A stretch of DNA of 64,000 nt from Closterium sp. Naga37s-1 (Eukaryota; Streptophyta; Zygnematophyceae; Desmidiales; Closteriaceae): the NCBI GenBank assembly GCA_947471745.1, contig CANJKZ010001018.1, positions 1,420,001 to 1,484,000 on the forward strand, written 5' to 3'. Below are positions 41,561 to 53,300 of the stretch, one piece after another. The notes under the pieces are model-generated. The model did no database searches and had not been told where the DNA came from. It worked only from the letters and a program-made list of their open reading frames with translations. The position numbers and the translations under genes were made by a program. Each line of letters begins with the position of its first letter. The first letter of the stretch is position 1.

Positions 41561-41562
41561 GC

Positions 41563-41945
41563 TGTCATGTTTTTGATTGCTAATTAGCGTAGGCAGTGAC
41601 AATATAAAACCATGACAGATTACAGTAGTGAGTAGAGTTACAAATGAGGTCAAGGAAACCCGCGCAGTCAAGGCGGGGGAAACGAGGAGAAGTAGCGAAA
41701 GTAGGAATCCGTTGTAGAGCAACGGTAACCCGACCCTACTACTTAGGCAAGCAACCGAAGTAGGTTCAATTGCTTGCTTGTTTGTTTCCACTCTTAGCAA
41801 AAGACCTGTTCCTAGCTACTCCCTAGTGCTGCTTTCGTAGAGGAGCCAACCATAGCAAGCCCCAGTTGGTTGTTGCCCACGAGTGTGGTCGTCAGTCAGC
41901 CGAGTTAGGTTTTCCTAGCCAAGATCTAGTGGCTAGGGACTTTCA
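41563..41945 (+). repeat. Repeat A2 of gypsy-MT (383 bp)
   Basis: It matches A1. It does not end the element: it is followed by B2, not by the target duplication. Confidence 0.93.
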
Positions 41946-42079
41946 AGTGGGAAAGGCAGAGCCAAAGACCCAGGGCTTGGGGAGGGAACTGAGGAACTTG
42001 ATGGGTTGAGGAGACATAGCAGGGAGGCCTGGAGGACAGCACAGACACACGAGGGCAGAGGAGAAGAAAGAATCCGACA
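41944..42079 (+). repeat. Repeat B2 of gypsy-MT, right terminus
   Basis: It is the same length as B1 and essentially identical. It ends CCGACA and is directly followed by the target duplication tcctt. It overlaps the A2 end by the bases caa, which are also the first bases of B1. Confidence 0.92.
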
Positions 42080-42916
42080 TCCTTCAGCATCGCGGTGCTG
42101 CTGCTGGCGGCGATCAGGTCGTCAACGTAGACGAGCACCCATCACGCCACTCCGTCGTCGCCAACCCTGAAATAGAGAGCCTCGTCCACCTGGCAATTTG
42201 CTCCAGCCGACGCCCGTCAGCACAGCGTCGAGCGCCGAGTACCACAGCAGAGGACTCTGCTTCAGCCCATACAAGCTCTTCAGCAGCTTGCATACGCGGC
42301 CAGTGCCATCGTTGTAGTGAGCCGGCTGGTCCATGTAGAGCACGCGGTCAAGCTTGCTCTACAGAAAAGCATTCTTCATGTCCAGCTGCATGAGGTGCAG
42401 ATCGAGAACGGCGACGATGCTGAGAAAAATCCGCAGCGTAACGTAGCTCCCAACCGGTGCGTACGTCTCGTCGTAATCAGCTCCGTAGATCTGCGTGAAG
42501 CCTTTCACCACCAGGCGGGCTTTCTCGCATGCGACCGTGTCGTCGACATGATATTTCGTCGTCAGAACCCAGCGGTTCTTCATGATATTGACGCCGCGCG
42601 GACGCTCCACCAGCTCCCAAGTGCCGTTGGTGATGAGACTTCGAATCTCCTCGTCCATCGCCGCTTTCACCGCCTTGCCCTTCCAGCTCGCTAACGCCTC
42701 CTTCACTGTCATGTTAGCGATGTCCCAGCGATGCTCCGGGTCGGCGTGCATATCAGGGTCGAGCTCTGGGACGTTGACGTCGAACTGCGCATCGTCGAGC
42801 AGAGTGCTGTAGGAGGTCGGCGGCAGGCAAGCATAGTAGCTCAGCTTTTCGCGAGGCTTGCCAAAGTTAGAGCGGGTTGAACGTCGAACTGCGGGCTTGT
42901 CGGCAGAGACTTCCAC
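42080..42916 (-). pseudogene. copia-B reverse transcriptase, N-terminal part, with one stop and one frameshift
   Basis: It reads SADKPAVRRSTRSNFGKP, MDEEIRSLITNGTWELV, KNRWVLTTKYHVDD, APVGSYVTLRIFLSIV, LDMKNAFL, then a TAG at 42359-42361 where the sister copy (56628-56633) has CAG (Gln). After it come YMDQPAHYNDGTG, YGLKQSPLLWYS, a small indel near 42190 (SKSQVDEALYF is out of frame) and VYVDDLIAASSS. The gypsy-MT element follows at 42079. Confidence 0.9.
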
Positions 42917-42977
42917 GACGTCGCTGTCGCTGGACTGCTCCCCGGCCGACAGCTCCCCTTCATCGCCGCCGATGACT

Positions 42978-44385
42978 TCAACAACGTCGCTCGAGGTGCC
43001 TTCGTCGAACTGCTCCCCTCTCGTCCGCTCCTCTGAAGCGAGCTCCTCGTTTGTACGGCTCCCCTGTCGGCGGCTCCTCTGAAACGCGCTCCCCGTTCGC
43101 CGGCTCCCCTGTCGGCGGCTCCTCTAAAACGCGCTTCTCGTTCGACGGCTCCCCTGTCGGCGGAGACTCCTCTCCAACGCCGAATGGCTTGCCGATCAGA
43201 TTACGTCGACCGCCAGCGATGCCAATGGGCGGAGCCGAAGGCAACGCACCAATGCTCCCCTCATCGCTGGCGGCCAACGTCGATGCCGACTTAGGCAAAT
43301 TGGCAGCGAGCGATGGGGGGGAGGCGGGAAGAGGAGGAGGAGGTTTTGACGAGGGCGGAATGGAGGGAGAAGGGTCTTCATCGTCCTCGGATTCGAGCAA
43401 CGAAATCGCCGCTGGTGACGGACCCGTCGGCAGAGAAATCTGCGTCCGCTCTGACGCGGGCCCGTGCTCCACCTTCCACTCCTCCAGAGACATCGCCTCA
43501 TAGAAGATTGCCTCCACGGTTGTGACAATGCGGTTGGCGGTGAGGTCTAGCACCTCCCATCCCTTGCTCTCTGGCGAAACACCGAGGTGAATTCCCCAGC
43601 GTGCCTTCGGTGCCAACTTTACGCCGCGCTGCTGCTCCGGGATCATGAATTGCACCATGCAGCCCCACACGCGCGCCAGCGTGAGATCCGGCTTCTTCTC
43701 GAACAGCAGCTCGTACGGCGTCGTCCTCGGAGGAAGTGAAGCCCGTTCGAGGCAGTTGCGCACCCAGACGGCGTGGCGAAGGGCGAGGTGCCACCAGTGA
43801 TGCTTCACCCCCATGTGAAGCAGCATCGTCCGCACAGCTTCGACGACCGTGCGCATCTCCCGCACCGCCATACCATTCTGCTGCAGAGTGTAGGGGCAGG
43901 TGAGGTTGTGGAGGATACCCTTGTCCTCGACCAGGTCTGTGAACGCCCTACCGAGGAACTCCCCTCCACGGTCAGAGCGCAGCCGTTTCACCGACTTCGA
44001 CGTCTGCCGCTCCACCTCCTTCAGCCACTTCTCGAACACTCCGAGCACGTCGCTCTTTTTCGCGATCAGACGGACCCACACAAAGCGAGTCTTGCGGTCC
44101 TTGAGGAGGAGAAAATAGAGGCTCCCATCCATGGCGGCCACGCGAAAAGGTCCGCAGAGGTCAATGTGCACGACTTCGAGCGCGGTTTCAGCGTCCGATC
44201 CCTTCTCCGGAAAAGTATGACGCGCCAGCTTGCCGCCGACACAGGAGGTGCACGGCACATCGGCTCCAGTTGACTTCTCGATCTCCAGGCCGATGGCAAC
44301 TTCATGTTTCGCCGAGCTCATAATCGTGTCAATGCCAACATGCGCGAGCCTCGCGTGCCACTTGACCGGCACTTTTCCTTTCCTT
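42978..44385 (-). CDS. copia-B pre-integrase and integrase with Pro/Ser-rich spacer
   Basis: The pre-integrase zinc motif is VKWHARLAHVG ... CTSCVGGKLARHTFP; the integrase core has HIDLCGPF (Asp), RLRSDRGGEFLGRAF (Asp) and LQQNGMAVREMRTV (Glu). A domain ending ARWGIHLGVSPESKGWEVLD and a Ser/Pro-rich spacer follow, with GEPSNEKRVLEEPPTGEP-type repeats at 43050-43150. The frame is lost at about 42980 and RT resumes in another frame. The first residues before VPVKWHARL come from satellite-like sequence. Confidence 0.9.
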
Positions 44386-47300
44386 CTCATGCCAGTTACT
44401 CCATCACATATCATCCATCCTTTCTCGTGCCATCCATTTCAACTCATGCACTCCGTCTCATCTTATTTCAACCATCCAATCCTTTCTCATGTCATCCAAT
44501 CCTCCTCACGCCGTCCATCCCATTTCATGTTATCCATCCTCTCTCCTTATCCCATCTCATGCCATCCATTCATTATGTTAAATGCCAACCATTTCATCTT
44601 ATGCCATTCTGAAGCATTGCATCCATCCCATCTCATTCTTTCCGTCCCACCTCGTGTCATAGATACCATCTTATGCCATCCGTCCCTTCTCACTCCATCC
44701 AGCCCATTTCATTTTATCCATCAGATGCCATGCCATTAATCACATTTCACGTCATCCATTCTATTCCATGCCAGCCTCTTCATGTTACCTCATGAAACTC
44801 AATCAGGATACCATCCCATGCCATCCATCCCATCCTTATGCCATCTCAACTCATGCCATCCATCCTATCACCTGCCATTCATCCCATTCCATGCAATTAA
44901 TCCCATCTTGTATCGTCCTTCCCATATCATGTCATCCATCCTATCACATGTCATCCCATATGCCATACATCCTCTTAGTTGATATCCAAACAGTCTAGTA
45001 ATCCTGCACGTCTAGCGCCATCCATACCAACTTATGCCATCCATCCAATCTCAAGCCAACCATCCCATTTCCCGACCTCCATACCATAATGCCATCATTC
45101 TCACCTCATGCCATCCATCCTGTCACATGACACCCATCGCATTTCTTGCTATCCATCCTACCGCCATGAAAACTATTGTCATCCATGCAATCGCGTCCCA
45201 TACTCTGGGTGCCACGCTGCACACCTGCAAGTTTGACCTGTTTACCTCCCTATCAAGTTGTAGACACCTGCTGATCAGAAAAGTGGTGGTTCACTCCTTC
45301 ATCCAACAGGTCAATGTCTGAAGTTGGCAGGATTTCTCAATGTCATGCGTTTGCCTTACTCAAGCCAAGCAACATCTTTAGAAGAAACTCTACAGAAAGT
45401 GATGCAAGAAGCCAACAAATGATGTGAGGAAGCAGCAAGTGATGAGTGGAAGCAGCAAGTGATGTGAGGAAGCAGCAAGTGATGTGTGGAGGAGCAGCAA
45501 GTGATGTGAGGAAGCAGCAAGTGATGTGTGAAGGAAGCAGCAAGTGATGTGAGAAGAGGAAGTTCGGTGAAAGTCATCGATGGTGCCTCATGCCATCCAA
45601 CATACATTCCATCTCATGTGACCCATCCAGCTCAAGCAAGTCTTCCCATCCAAACCATCCCATGCCATCCATCCCATTTTACGCCTTCCATACAATATCA
45701 AGCCATCCATCCCACCCCATGCCATCCCTTCCTTCTCATGCCATCCATCCCATCGCATTCCGTCCATTCCATCTCATACCATCCATCCAATCCCTGACAT
45801 GTCATTCATCCCTTTTCATTCCATCCATCATGTCTCATCCCGTCCAGCTCATCCCATGCAATCCGTCATATCACAAGCCATCCATCCCATCCATCTTAAA
45901 TCATGTCATCGCTTTCCATCCAACCCATTTCAAGCGTGTTTCGCGCCTTACATGATCTTTTTCAAGATAGCAGGTAGTACGAGTCCTCTGTCCTACTAAG
46001 CCATCCAAGTTGAAATCTTGTTTGCCACTGCATGACGACTCTTTTAGCTTTCATTCCATCCATTCGTTTTCATACCAACCATTCCATCTCATGGCAGCCC
46101 ACCTCATCCAAGCCAATTTATTTCATGCCATCCAACCCATCCCATCTCATGCAACCCATCACAATTCATGCCATCCATCTCAACTCCTGCCACAATCCAT
46201 TTCATCCCACGCAATTCATCCAATAAAGACCCATATTATCTATCTAATCTCATGCTGTCCATCCCGTCATATGCCATCCAACCCAACCATCTCAGGACAT
46301 ACCAAAGTTTTCCAACCCTGCCATGCATCCCATCTCATACCATCCATCCCATCTCATGCCATCCATCTCATCTCATACCATCCATCCCATCTCATGCCAT
46401 CCATCCCATCTCATACCATCCATCCCATCTCATGTCATTCATCACATTGCATATGCATCCCCTCTATTTCCATACAACCCATTTCATTCCATCTCCTTCT
46501 ATCCTTTCCATTTCATGCCAGCCATTCATAAAATTTCTAGCTCAACATAACATCGTACCATCTCATGCCATCCATCCCAGCCCATGCCCTCCATGGCATC
46601 TCATAGCATCCATTCTGTCTTCTGCACAATTCCTTTTTATCTCACGCGATACATCCTAATGAATGCTAAGCAGCCAATCAAGTGATCCTGCACATCTCGT
46701 GCCATTCAACCCGTCTGATTCCATGCAGCCTATTTCATTTCATCGATCCGATGTCATGACATTCATTTCATTTCATGCTTACCATTTTATCCCATCTCAT
46801 GGAACCTATCTAGGCTCATGCTACACATATCATCTCTTCCCATCCTATCCCATCTCATGCCATCTGATGCCATCCAATCCCATTGCATGCTTTTAGGTCT
46901 CATCTCTTGCCAAGCATCCCATCTCGTGGCCTCCATTCCATCACATGCCATCATTTCATCTCATGCCATCAATCCTACCTCGTGCCATCCATGCCATCTC
47001 ATGGCACCCATCCTACATCATGGCATCCATCGTATTTCATGTCATCCATCCTACTCATTTCCATGATACCTACTGCCATCCCATCTCATGCATCCCATCT
47101 CATGCTGTCAATTCCATATCGTGACGTCATATCATCTGATCTCATGGCATCCATCCTATCTCATGCCATCCGTCCCATCTCATCCTATCCATCCCATCCC
47201 ATCTCGTGTCATCCATCTTATCTCTTGCCCACCCATCCCATCTCATGGCATCCATTCCATCTCATGCCACCCATCCCATCTCATGCCATCCATCCCATCT

Positions 47301-47440
47301 CTTGCCACCCATCCCAGCCCATGCCATCCATCCCATCACATCGTATGCCATCAGACCCATTTTATACCACCCATCCCATCTCATGCCAACCATTCCATCT
47401 AATGCTATCCATCCATTTCATGCCATCCAAGCTGTGTCAG
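44386..47440 (+). repeat. 19-bp satellite array, forward orientation (CATGCCATCC)
   Basis: Diverged copies of the same unit as at 21428. The array is interrupted by unique stretches at about 45180-45585 and 45930-46030 and holds no gene. The densest part is 46320-46440 and 47150-47430. Its left end joins the copia-B integrase abruptly. Confidence 0.92.
45397..45558 (+). repeat. About 20-bp tandem repeat (ggaagcagcaagtgatgtga)
   Basis: About seven units with alternating gatgtgagga and gatgtgtgga ends. It lies inside a gap of the satellite. One related unit borders the other satellite at 21325-21360. Confidence 0.85.
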
Positions 47441-47860
47441 CCCCATTATATATCCTCTACTTTCATATGGCTGTTGTTATCACCCTAACTCTCTCCACGG
47501 CTCTTTTGAATGTCCTCATTGCTTCCAACTCGCGCTTCTTTGCACCCATCTCAATATTTCACTTGTTCTATGGCTAGGTCTGGACGAGCTCAGTGACTTG
47601 GGTGACTTGGCAACACTTTTAGAAACGATGGGGGAGAAGTCAGTAGTAATTTACTTGAACAAATACCCTTTTTATACCTCTATACCTTTGCATCCGTTCT
47701 AAGATAAAGTGGCATTAACTATTGCATCGAGCTAAAATGTACACCATGATCTTCTGCGGTTGCTCTTTCATCTTTCCTTAAGAATAATTTTCGTTGTTAT
47801 CTAAATTGAGTTGTCATCTGTTATTCTAATCACCTCCTTCATATTCTTATCCATAACCAT
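47441..47860. other. AT-rich non-coding stretch
   Basis: No gene is seen. It ends at the broken integrase of the next copia-B copy. Confidence 0.4.
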
Positions 47861-48610
47861 CACGAAGTCGGTGAAAAGGTTGCGCTCTGACCGTGGAGGG
47901 GAGTTCCTTGGTCGGGCCTTCACCGATCTCGTCGAGGACAAAGGTATCCTCCACAACCTCACGTGCCCGCGGACGATGTTGCTTCACATGGGCGTGAAGC
48001 ATCACTGGTGGCACCTCGCCCTTCGCCAAGCTGTCTTGGTGCGCAACTGTCTCGAACGGGCCTCCCTTCCTCCGAGGACGACGCCGTATGAGCTGCTGTT
48101 CGAGAAGAAGCCAGACCTTACGCTGGCGCGCGTGTGGGGCTGCATGGTGCAGTCATGGTCTCGGAGCAGCAGCGCGGCGGAAAGTTGGCGCCGAAGGCAC
48201 GCTGGGGAATTCACCTCGGTGTTTTGCCGCAGAGAAAGGGCTGGGAGGTGCTCGACCTCACCACCAACCGCGTTGTCACAACCGTGGAAGCAATCTTCTA
48301 CGAGTCAATGTCTCTGGAGGAGTGGAAGTTGGAACATGGGCCGGCATCAGCGCGGACGAAGGATTCTCCCCTGACGGGTTCATTGCCGTCGGCGATTCAG
48401 TTGCTCGTAGCCGAGGACGATGGTCCGTCCGACGATCCTGCTCCCTCCATTCCGCCCTCCTCGAAAGCTCCTCCGCCTCTATCCGCCTCCCTCCCATCGC
48501 TCGCCGCCGATCTGCCTAAGTCGGCATCGACGTCGGCCGCCAGCGATGAGGGAAGCATTGGTGCGTTGCCTTCGGCTCCGCCCATCGGCATCGCTTGCCG
48601 TCGACGTGGT
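47861..48610 (+). pseudogene. copia-B integrase fragment and spacer, damaged
   Basis: RLRSDRGGEFLGRAFTDLVED is followed by TCPRTMLLHMG: about 21 residues, including QQNGMAVREM with the catalytic Glu, are missing compared with 44385-42978. The frame then changes near 48150 (an indel) to EQQRGGKLAPKARWGIHLGV and the Ser/Pro-rich spacer ending PSAPPIGIAC. The copia-A element begins at 48611. Confidence 0.88.
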
Positions 48611-48741
48611 TGTCAAAGATATATGCTGCTGATTGTGTAGGCTGTAGTGGGGTAGCCCATATGGGGTACAACTCAAATTAGGGTTTGCTACTTGTACCCA
48701 TCCTGCTGCTAGTTCATCCACTTCCGTTCGTTATTCTGACA
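48611..48741 (+). repeat. 5' LTR of the nested copia-A element
   Basis: TGTCAAAGATATATGC ... TTATTCTGACA, with TGTC/GACA inverted ends. Confidence 0.95.
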
Positions 48742-48759
48742 TGGTTTCAGAGCAGGTCC
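48742..48759 (+). promoter_or_regulatory. Primer-binding site of copia-A (iMet type)
   Basis: TGGTTTCAGAGCAGGTCC follows the LTR directly; it differs from TGGTATCAGAGC by one base in the first twelve. Confidence 0.82.
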
Positions 48760-48779
48760 TAGCCTAGGACCTTTCTCTT

Positions 48780-49470
48780 AGGGCCCACCGAGTAGCGCTA
48801 CCCCACCCGTCGCGCCGCTGTGATCACGTTCCCCTGCCCTGCCCTGCCCTGCCCTGCGTGCCGCCTGCTGCAGCGCGCCCTGCTGAGTCGCGCGCTTGCC
48901 TGCAGCAGCGCGCCCTGCCCTGCCCGGGCGTCGCGTCGCCCTGCCTGCGCGTCGCGCCGCGCGCTCTGCTCTGCCCGTGCGCCCTGCCCTGCCCGCGCGC
49001 CGCGCTGCCGCGCGCTCTGCAATGCCCGCGTGCCGCGCTGCCGCGCGCTCTGCCCTGTCAGCGCGCCGCCGTCGCGCGCCCTGCCCTGCCCGCGCGCCGC
49101 GTCGTCGCGCGCCCTGCCCTGCCTGCGCACCGCGCCGCCACGCGGCCTCCCCTGCCTGCGCGCCGCGCCGTCGCGCACCCTGCCCTGCCTGCGCGCCGCG
49201 CTGCCGCGCGGCCTGCCCTGCCTGCGTGCCGCGCCGCCGCGCGCTCTGCCCTGCCGCGCGCCTCTGCCCTGCCCGCGCACCTCTGCCCTGCCCGCGCTCT
49301 GCGCCGCCGCGCTCCTCTGCCCTGCCCGCGCGCTGCACCTGCCGTGCGCGCCTCTGCCCTGCCGTGCGCGCCTTGCCCTACCGTGAGCGCCCTGCCCTGC
49401 CGCGCGCCCTGCCCTGCTGTGCGCGCCACAAGCAGCTCTCTCCGCTCTCTCCTACACTCCTACTAGCGCG
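48780..49470 (+). repeat. GC-rich tandem-repeat leader of copia-A
   Basis: Units of about 33-36 bases of the form cgcgcgccctgccctgcc-cgcgcgccgcg repeat through the region between PBS and gag. The stretch at its start (gggcccaccgagtagcgctacccc) resembles the start of the leader in the small element at 19945. Long frames on both strands are base-composition effects. Confidence 0.88.
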
Positions 49471-49526
49471 CTCTCCTGCCTAGCCCTGCCTGCATGCTGC
49501 TAACGCACTCGACTGCTCCGCTCGCT

Positions 49527-50313
49527 ATGGCCACTCTCAATGTTCTCACCTTCGATTCGGAGGGCCGCCCGATAGAGTTCGCTGCGTGGCTAGACGACCT
49601 ACAGCTGTTCCTGCTGACAGACTCTACAGCTGTTCCTGCTGCCGTACCTCGCTGTTTGACCTCACCTCTGGCGCCTCGCCCGCCCCTGACGCCACAGCTA
49701 ACAGTGCGACCCGCTCACAGTGGCTTACCCGTGACGCTGCTGCTCGCCTAGCCGTTCGCAACCACCTGCCGTTAGCGGAACGCGCCCACTTTGGCCAGCA
49801 TAAGACAGCGAAAGCAATGTACGACGATGTAGTCGCTCGTTACTCCTCCCCGGCCACTGCTGCTCTAGGCCGCCTTCTCGTGCCCTACCTGTTCCCAGAC
49901 CTGTCCGCCTTTGCCGCAGTAGCCGACCTAGTCACTCACCTCCGCACTAGTGACACTCGCTACCGTGCTGCGCTCCCCGCCGAGTTTCACGCTCCAAGAA
50001 CCCCCCCCCCCCATGTACATCACGCTCTACTTCATAGTCACCCGCCTCCTTGACTCTCTTACTGCAGTCAGGGACCTCCTCCGACCTCACTGTCGACCTG
50101 CTCGAGAAGCACCTCCTAGCAGCTGAGACTAGCATAGTCGCTGTAGGCGCTTCTCGTGGCACTCCTCGCACTCCCTTCTTTGAGGGGTGTTCTCCCTCCC
50201 CCCTTCTCCCCTCAGTCGCCTCCCCTGCAGCTGTTGACTACCTACGTGCTCCCGGACCAGTCGCCACCTGGCCACGTTCACCCGTCGACCTGGGTCGAGT
50301 CTGTACACACTGA
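49527..50313 (+). pseudogene. copia-A gag, frameshifted and internally deleted
   Basis: The start MATLNVLTFDSEGRPIEF is followed by a short internal duplication (ctacagctgttcctgctg, 49600 and 49624) that shifts the frame; the next frame reads SLFDLTSGASPAPDAT, AERAHFGQHKTAKAMYDD, and after another shift DLTVDLLEKHLLAAETSIV. The zinc knuckle and protease expected between gag and pre-integrase are missing, so a deletion occurred near 50230-50310. Confidence 0.82.
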
Positions 50314-50318
50314 CTACT

Positions 50319-53300
50319 GTGCCTCCTCAGGTAGCTGCGTCTGCGTCTGCATCAGGTCAGCTTGCTGCCCCCTGCTCGTGTTGCGCCCTGTCGCACCAGA
50401 CGCTCCTTTGGCACCACCGTCTTGGTCACCCCTCTGTGGCACGCCTCCGTGGCATGCACTTCCGTCTCCTTGTCTCTGGTCTTCCCAGGTCTCTGCCTCC
50501 CCTCCCACCGTCGCCTGCCCCTCCCTGCCTTCCCTGTGTCGAGGGGCGACAGCGCGCCGCTCCTCACTCCTCCTCGTTCCCCCCGACAGAGGCACCCCTG
50601 CAGACTCTCCACCTGGACGTGTGGGGCCCAGCCCGCGTCCATGGACTGGGCCACGAGCGGTACCTTCTGCTGGTTGTCGACGACTACTCGCGTTACACCA
50701 TGGTCTTCCCCTTGTGCCGCAAGGGGGAGGTCCCTGATGTTCTGATCCCTTGGATCCGCGCTGTTCGTCTCCAGCTCCGCGAGCGGTTCGAGACGGACCT
50801 TCCAGTCCTGCGTCTGCACTCTGACAGAGGTGGTGAGTTTTCCTCCGACCTCTTGCAGGCCTTTTGTCAGGCGGAGGGCATTCACCAGACGTTCACGCTT
50901 CCGGCCTCTCCGCAGCAGAATGGGGTTGCTGAGCGCCGCATTGGCTTAAGTCATGGAGGTCGCTCGTACCTCCATGATCCATGCGGCTGCCCCCCATTTT
51001 CTGTGGCCGTTTGCAGTCCAGTACGCTGGCATCAGCTCAACCTCTGGCCCCGTGTCTCCTTGCCGGAGACCTCGCCCACACTGCGTTGGACGGGGGAGGT
51101 TGGCGATGCGTCGGTGTTCCGGGTCTGGGGATGTCGAGCCTTTGTCCGCGATACGTCCGCGGACAAGCTCTCCTCCCGCGCCGTTCCCTGTGTCTTCCTT
51201 GGCTTTGTCCCTGACGCGCCTGGCTGGCAGTTTTACCACCCCACCTCGCGCCGTGTCATGCCCTCTCAGGACATCACGTTTGACAAGTCGGTTCCCTTTT
51301 ACCGTCTCTTCCCCTACCGCACTGCCCCTCTCCCTCCTCCGCCGCTCTTCCTAGCACCAGGTCCTCCTCCGGTAGACCCCCTCCCCCTTCAGGGTCCTGC
51401 TCCCTCAGGTGTGTCCCAGGTAGACCCTGTCGAGCCTGTCAAGGTAGCTGTCGACTCTGGTGCTGCTAGAGGTGGTGCGTTTGGGGGTGCTGAGTCTGCG
51501 AGTGCGGGGCCTGGGGGTGCTGAGCTTGAGCGTGCGGAGCCTGGGGGTGCTGAGCCTGGGGGTGCTGAGTCTGAGGGTGCGGAGCCTGGGAGTGCTGAGC
51601 GTGGGGGTGTTGAGTCCGAGAGTGCGGAGCCTGGGGGTGCTGAGCCTGCGGGTGTGGAGCCTGCGGGTGCTGAGCCTGAGCGTGTGGAGCCTGGAGGTAC
51701 TGAGCCTGGGGGTGCTGCGCCCGAGTGTGCTGAGCCTGGAGGCCCTTCGGGTGTCCTGTCGCGGCCGGAGTCTCTCTCTCCACTGCAGCTGCGCGAGTGG
51801 TTTGCTCGGCGCTGGAGCCTCCGGAGTGGTGCTGCTGGAGCTGGAGCTGCTGGAGGTGCTGGAGATGCTAGTCCCGGAGGTGCTCGTACTGGAGGTATTG
51901 GAGCTGCTGGGGCTGGAGGTACTACTGGAGCTGCTGGAGGTGTTGGTGCTGCTGGAGCTGGCGATGCTAGATGTGCTGCTGGAGCTGGAGCTGGAGGCGC
52001 TGGAGCTGTTCCTGCTGGTGGTGCTGCTGGTGCTGGAGCTAGTGGTGCTGCAGGTGGTGGAGCTGGAGACCTTGGAGCTGGGGGTGCTGGAGCTGTCTCT
52101 GCTGGTTCTGGTGGTGCTTCACGGCCGCAGCCGTACTTCGTTCCACTCCTTCAGCAGGTTCTTGGTCTCCCGCCTTCTAGTGGTCCTACTCCTCCCTTAC
52201 TGTGTCCGCCGCCTGACCAGTCGCAGTCGCAGTTACAGCCAGCCTCCCCACTGCCTGGTCCTTCTCCTTACACTGGGCCGACCGGAGGTCTTGCTGAGCG
52301 TCGTGAGCCTGCGTCTCGTCCTACGTCACCTGTTCGCGCTGCTCGCACTAGTCGTCGTGTTCCGCGTCCGCGTCCTCCTCCTGTCCCCAACACGCACCAG
52401 ATGGCACTTCGTCCTTCCTCTGTTCCACTGCGTGTCCCTCTGCCGTCTCCTCCTGCGTCCTCCCTTGCTGACGGTCCGGACCCGGAGTCTGACTCCCTTC
52501 GTGATGCTAGTCCTACTGTCACGCGTCTCCTTGCCACTGTTGTCACTGACCCTTCCTTTGAGTCCACTGCTGCGTCTGCCTTAGTTGCTGAGCTTGTCGA
52601 CTTTGCTGCTCGCTGTTGTCTAGACTACGCCGCTAGCCTTGTTGCTCAGACTGAGTCTGTCTGTCCTCCATCCGTCGGGGATGAGTGTGCTCTTGGCACG
52701 GACGTCCTTGAGGACAGGCAGGAGGACTTTGAGTGCTTTGCAGCTGCTGTACCTCATCTCGTGTCCATTCGGATTGCACCTGAGGGAGACCCGGATGCAC
52801 CAGACATCCCGATTCCGCGTTCTTACGCTGAGGCGATCGCGGGTCCCTACTCCTCTCAGTGGCAGTCAGCCATGGACGCAGAGATGGCATCCTGGAAGTC
52901 CACAGGCACTTACGTCGACGAGTTTCCCCCTCCTGGGGCGAACATCGTCGATGGCATGTGGATTTTCAGGGTGAAGCGGCCGCCGGGTTCTCCGCCTGTC
53001 TTCAAAGCACGTTACGTTGCACGAGGCTTCAGTCAGCGACAGGGAGTTGACTTCTTCCAGACCTTCTCCCCTACCCCGAAGATGACCACTCTTCGGGTGC
53101 TGCTGCACGTCGCCGCTCAGCGTGACTACGAGCTTCACTCTCTTGACTTCATCACTGCTTTCCTACAGGGCAGCCTGCACGAGGAGATCTGGCTGCGCCG
53201 CCCACCTGGCTTTACTGGGTCGTTTCCTGCAGGTACCCAGTGGAGCCTCCGGCGACCAGTCTACAGTCTCCGCCAGGCGCCTCGCGAGTAGCACGACACA

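Larger units (their letters stand above)
34759..42079 (+). mobile_element. Ty3/gypsy element carrying a C5 DNA methyltransferase (gypsy-MT), split direct repeats, TSD tcctt
   Basis: 7.3 kb inside the copia-B RT. The order is terminal repeat A1 (34759-35141), gag, zinc knuckles, protease, cytosine-C5 methyltransferase, RT, RNase H, integrase, then B1 (41425-41560), A2 (41563-41945) and B2 (41944-42079). The ends are TGTC...GACA. The target duplication tcctt is at 34755-34759 and 42080-42084 (one base shared with the element start). Removing the element restores the RT text of copia-B (compare 56901-56915). Two in-frame stops (35938, 39043) make this copy defective. Confidence 0.93.
32765..44385 (-). 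mobile_element. Ty1/copia element, family copia-B, 3' part (integrase to 3' LTR)
   Basis: Read on the minus strand: pre-integrase and integrase (44385-42978), RT (42916-42085, continuing 34758-34694), RNase H (to 33782) and a 892-bp 3' LTR (33656-32765). The RT is split by the methyltransferase gypsy element at 34759-42079. The 5' half (LTR, gag, protease) is missing here and the sequence changes abruptly to satellite at about 44385. The matching 5' half is at 60476-63440 (see findings). The base after the LTR starts the duplication gtaac (32760-32764). Confidence 0.93.

Noticed and set aside
34759-42079. gypsy-MT as a tyrosine-recombinase (DIRS/PAT/Ngaro) element because of its split repeats
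   Set aside because: The pol has an H-H-C-C plus DDE integrase, no tyrosine recombinase is seen, and there is a target duplication.
48742-48759. tRNA-like bases after LTRs as part of tRNA genes
   Set aside because: Only the short complement to a tRNA 3' end is present; no cloverleaf follows. They are primer-binding sites.
48820-49483. Several 160-200-residue Ala/Arg/Pro frames on both strands
   Set aside because: They lie in the GC-rich tandem leader between PBS and gag and are caused by base composition.
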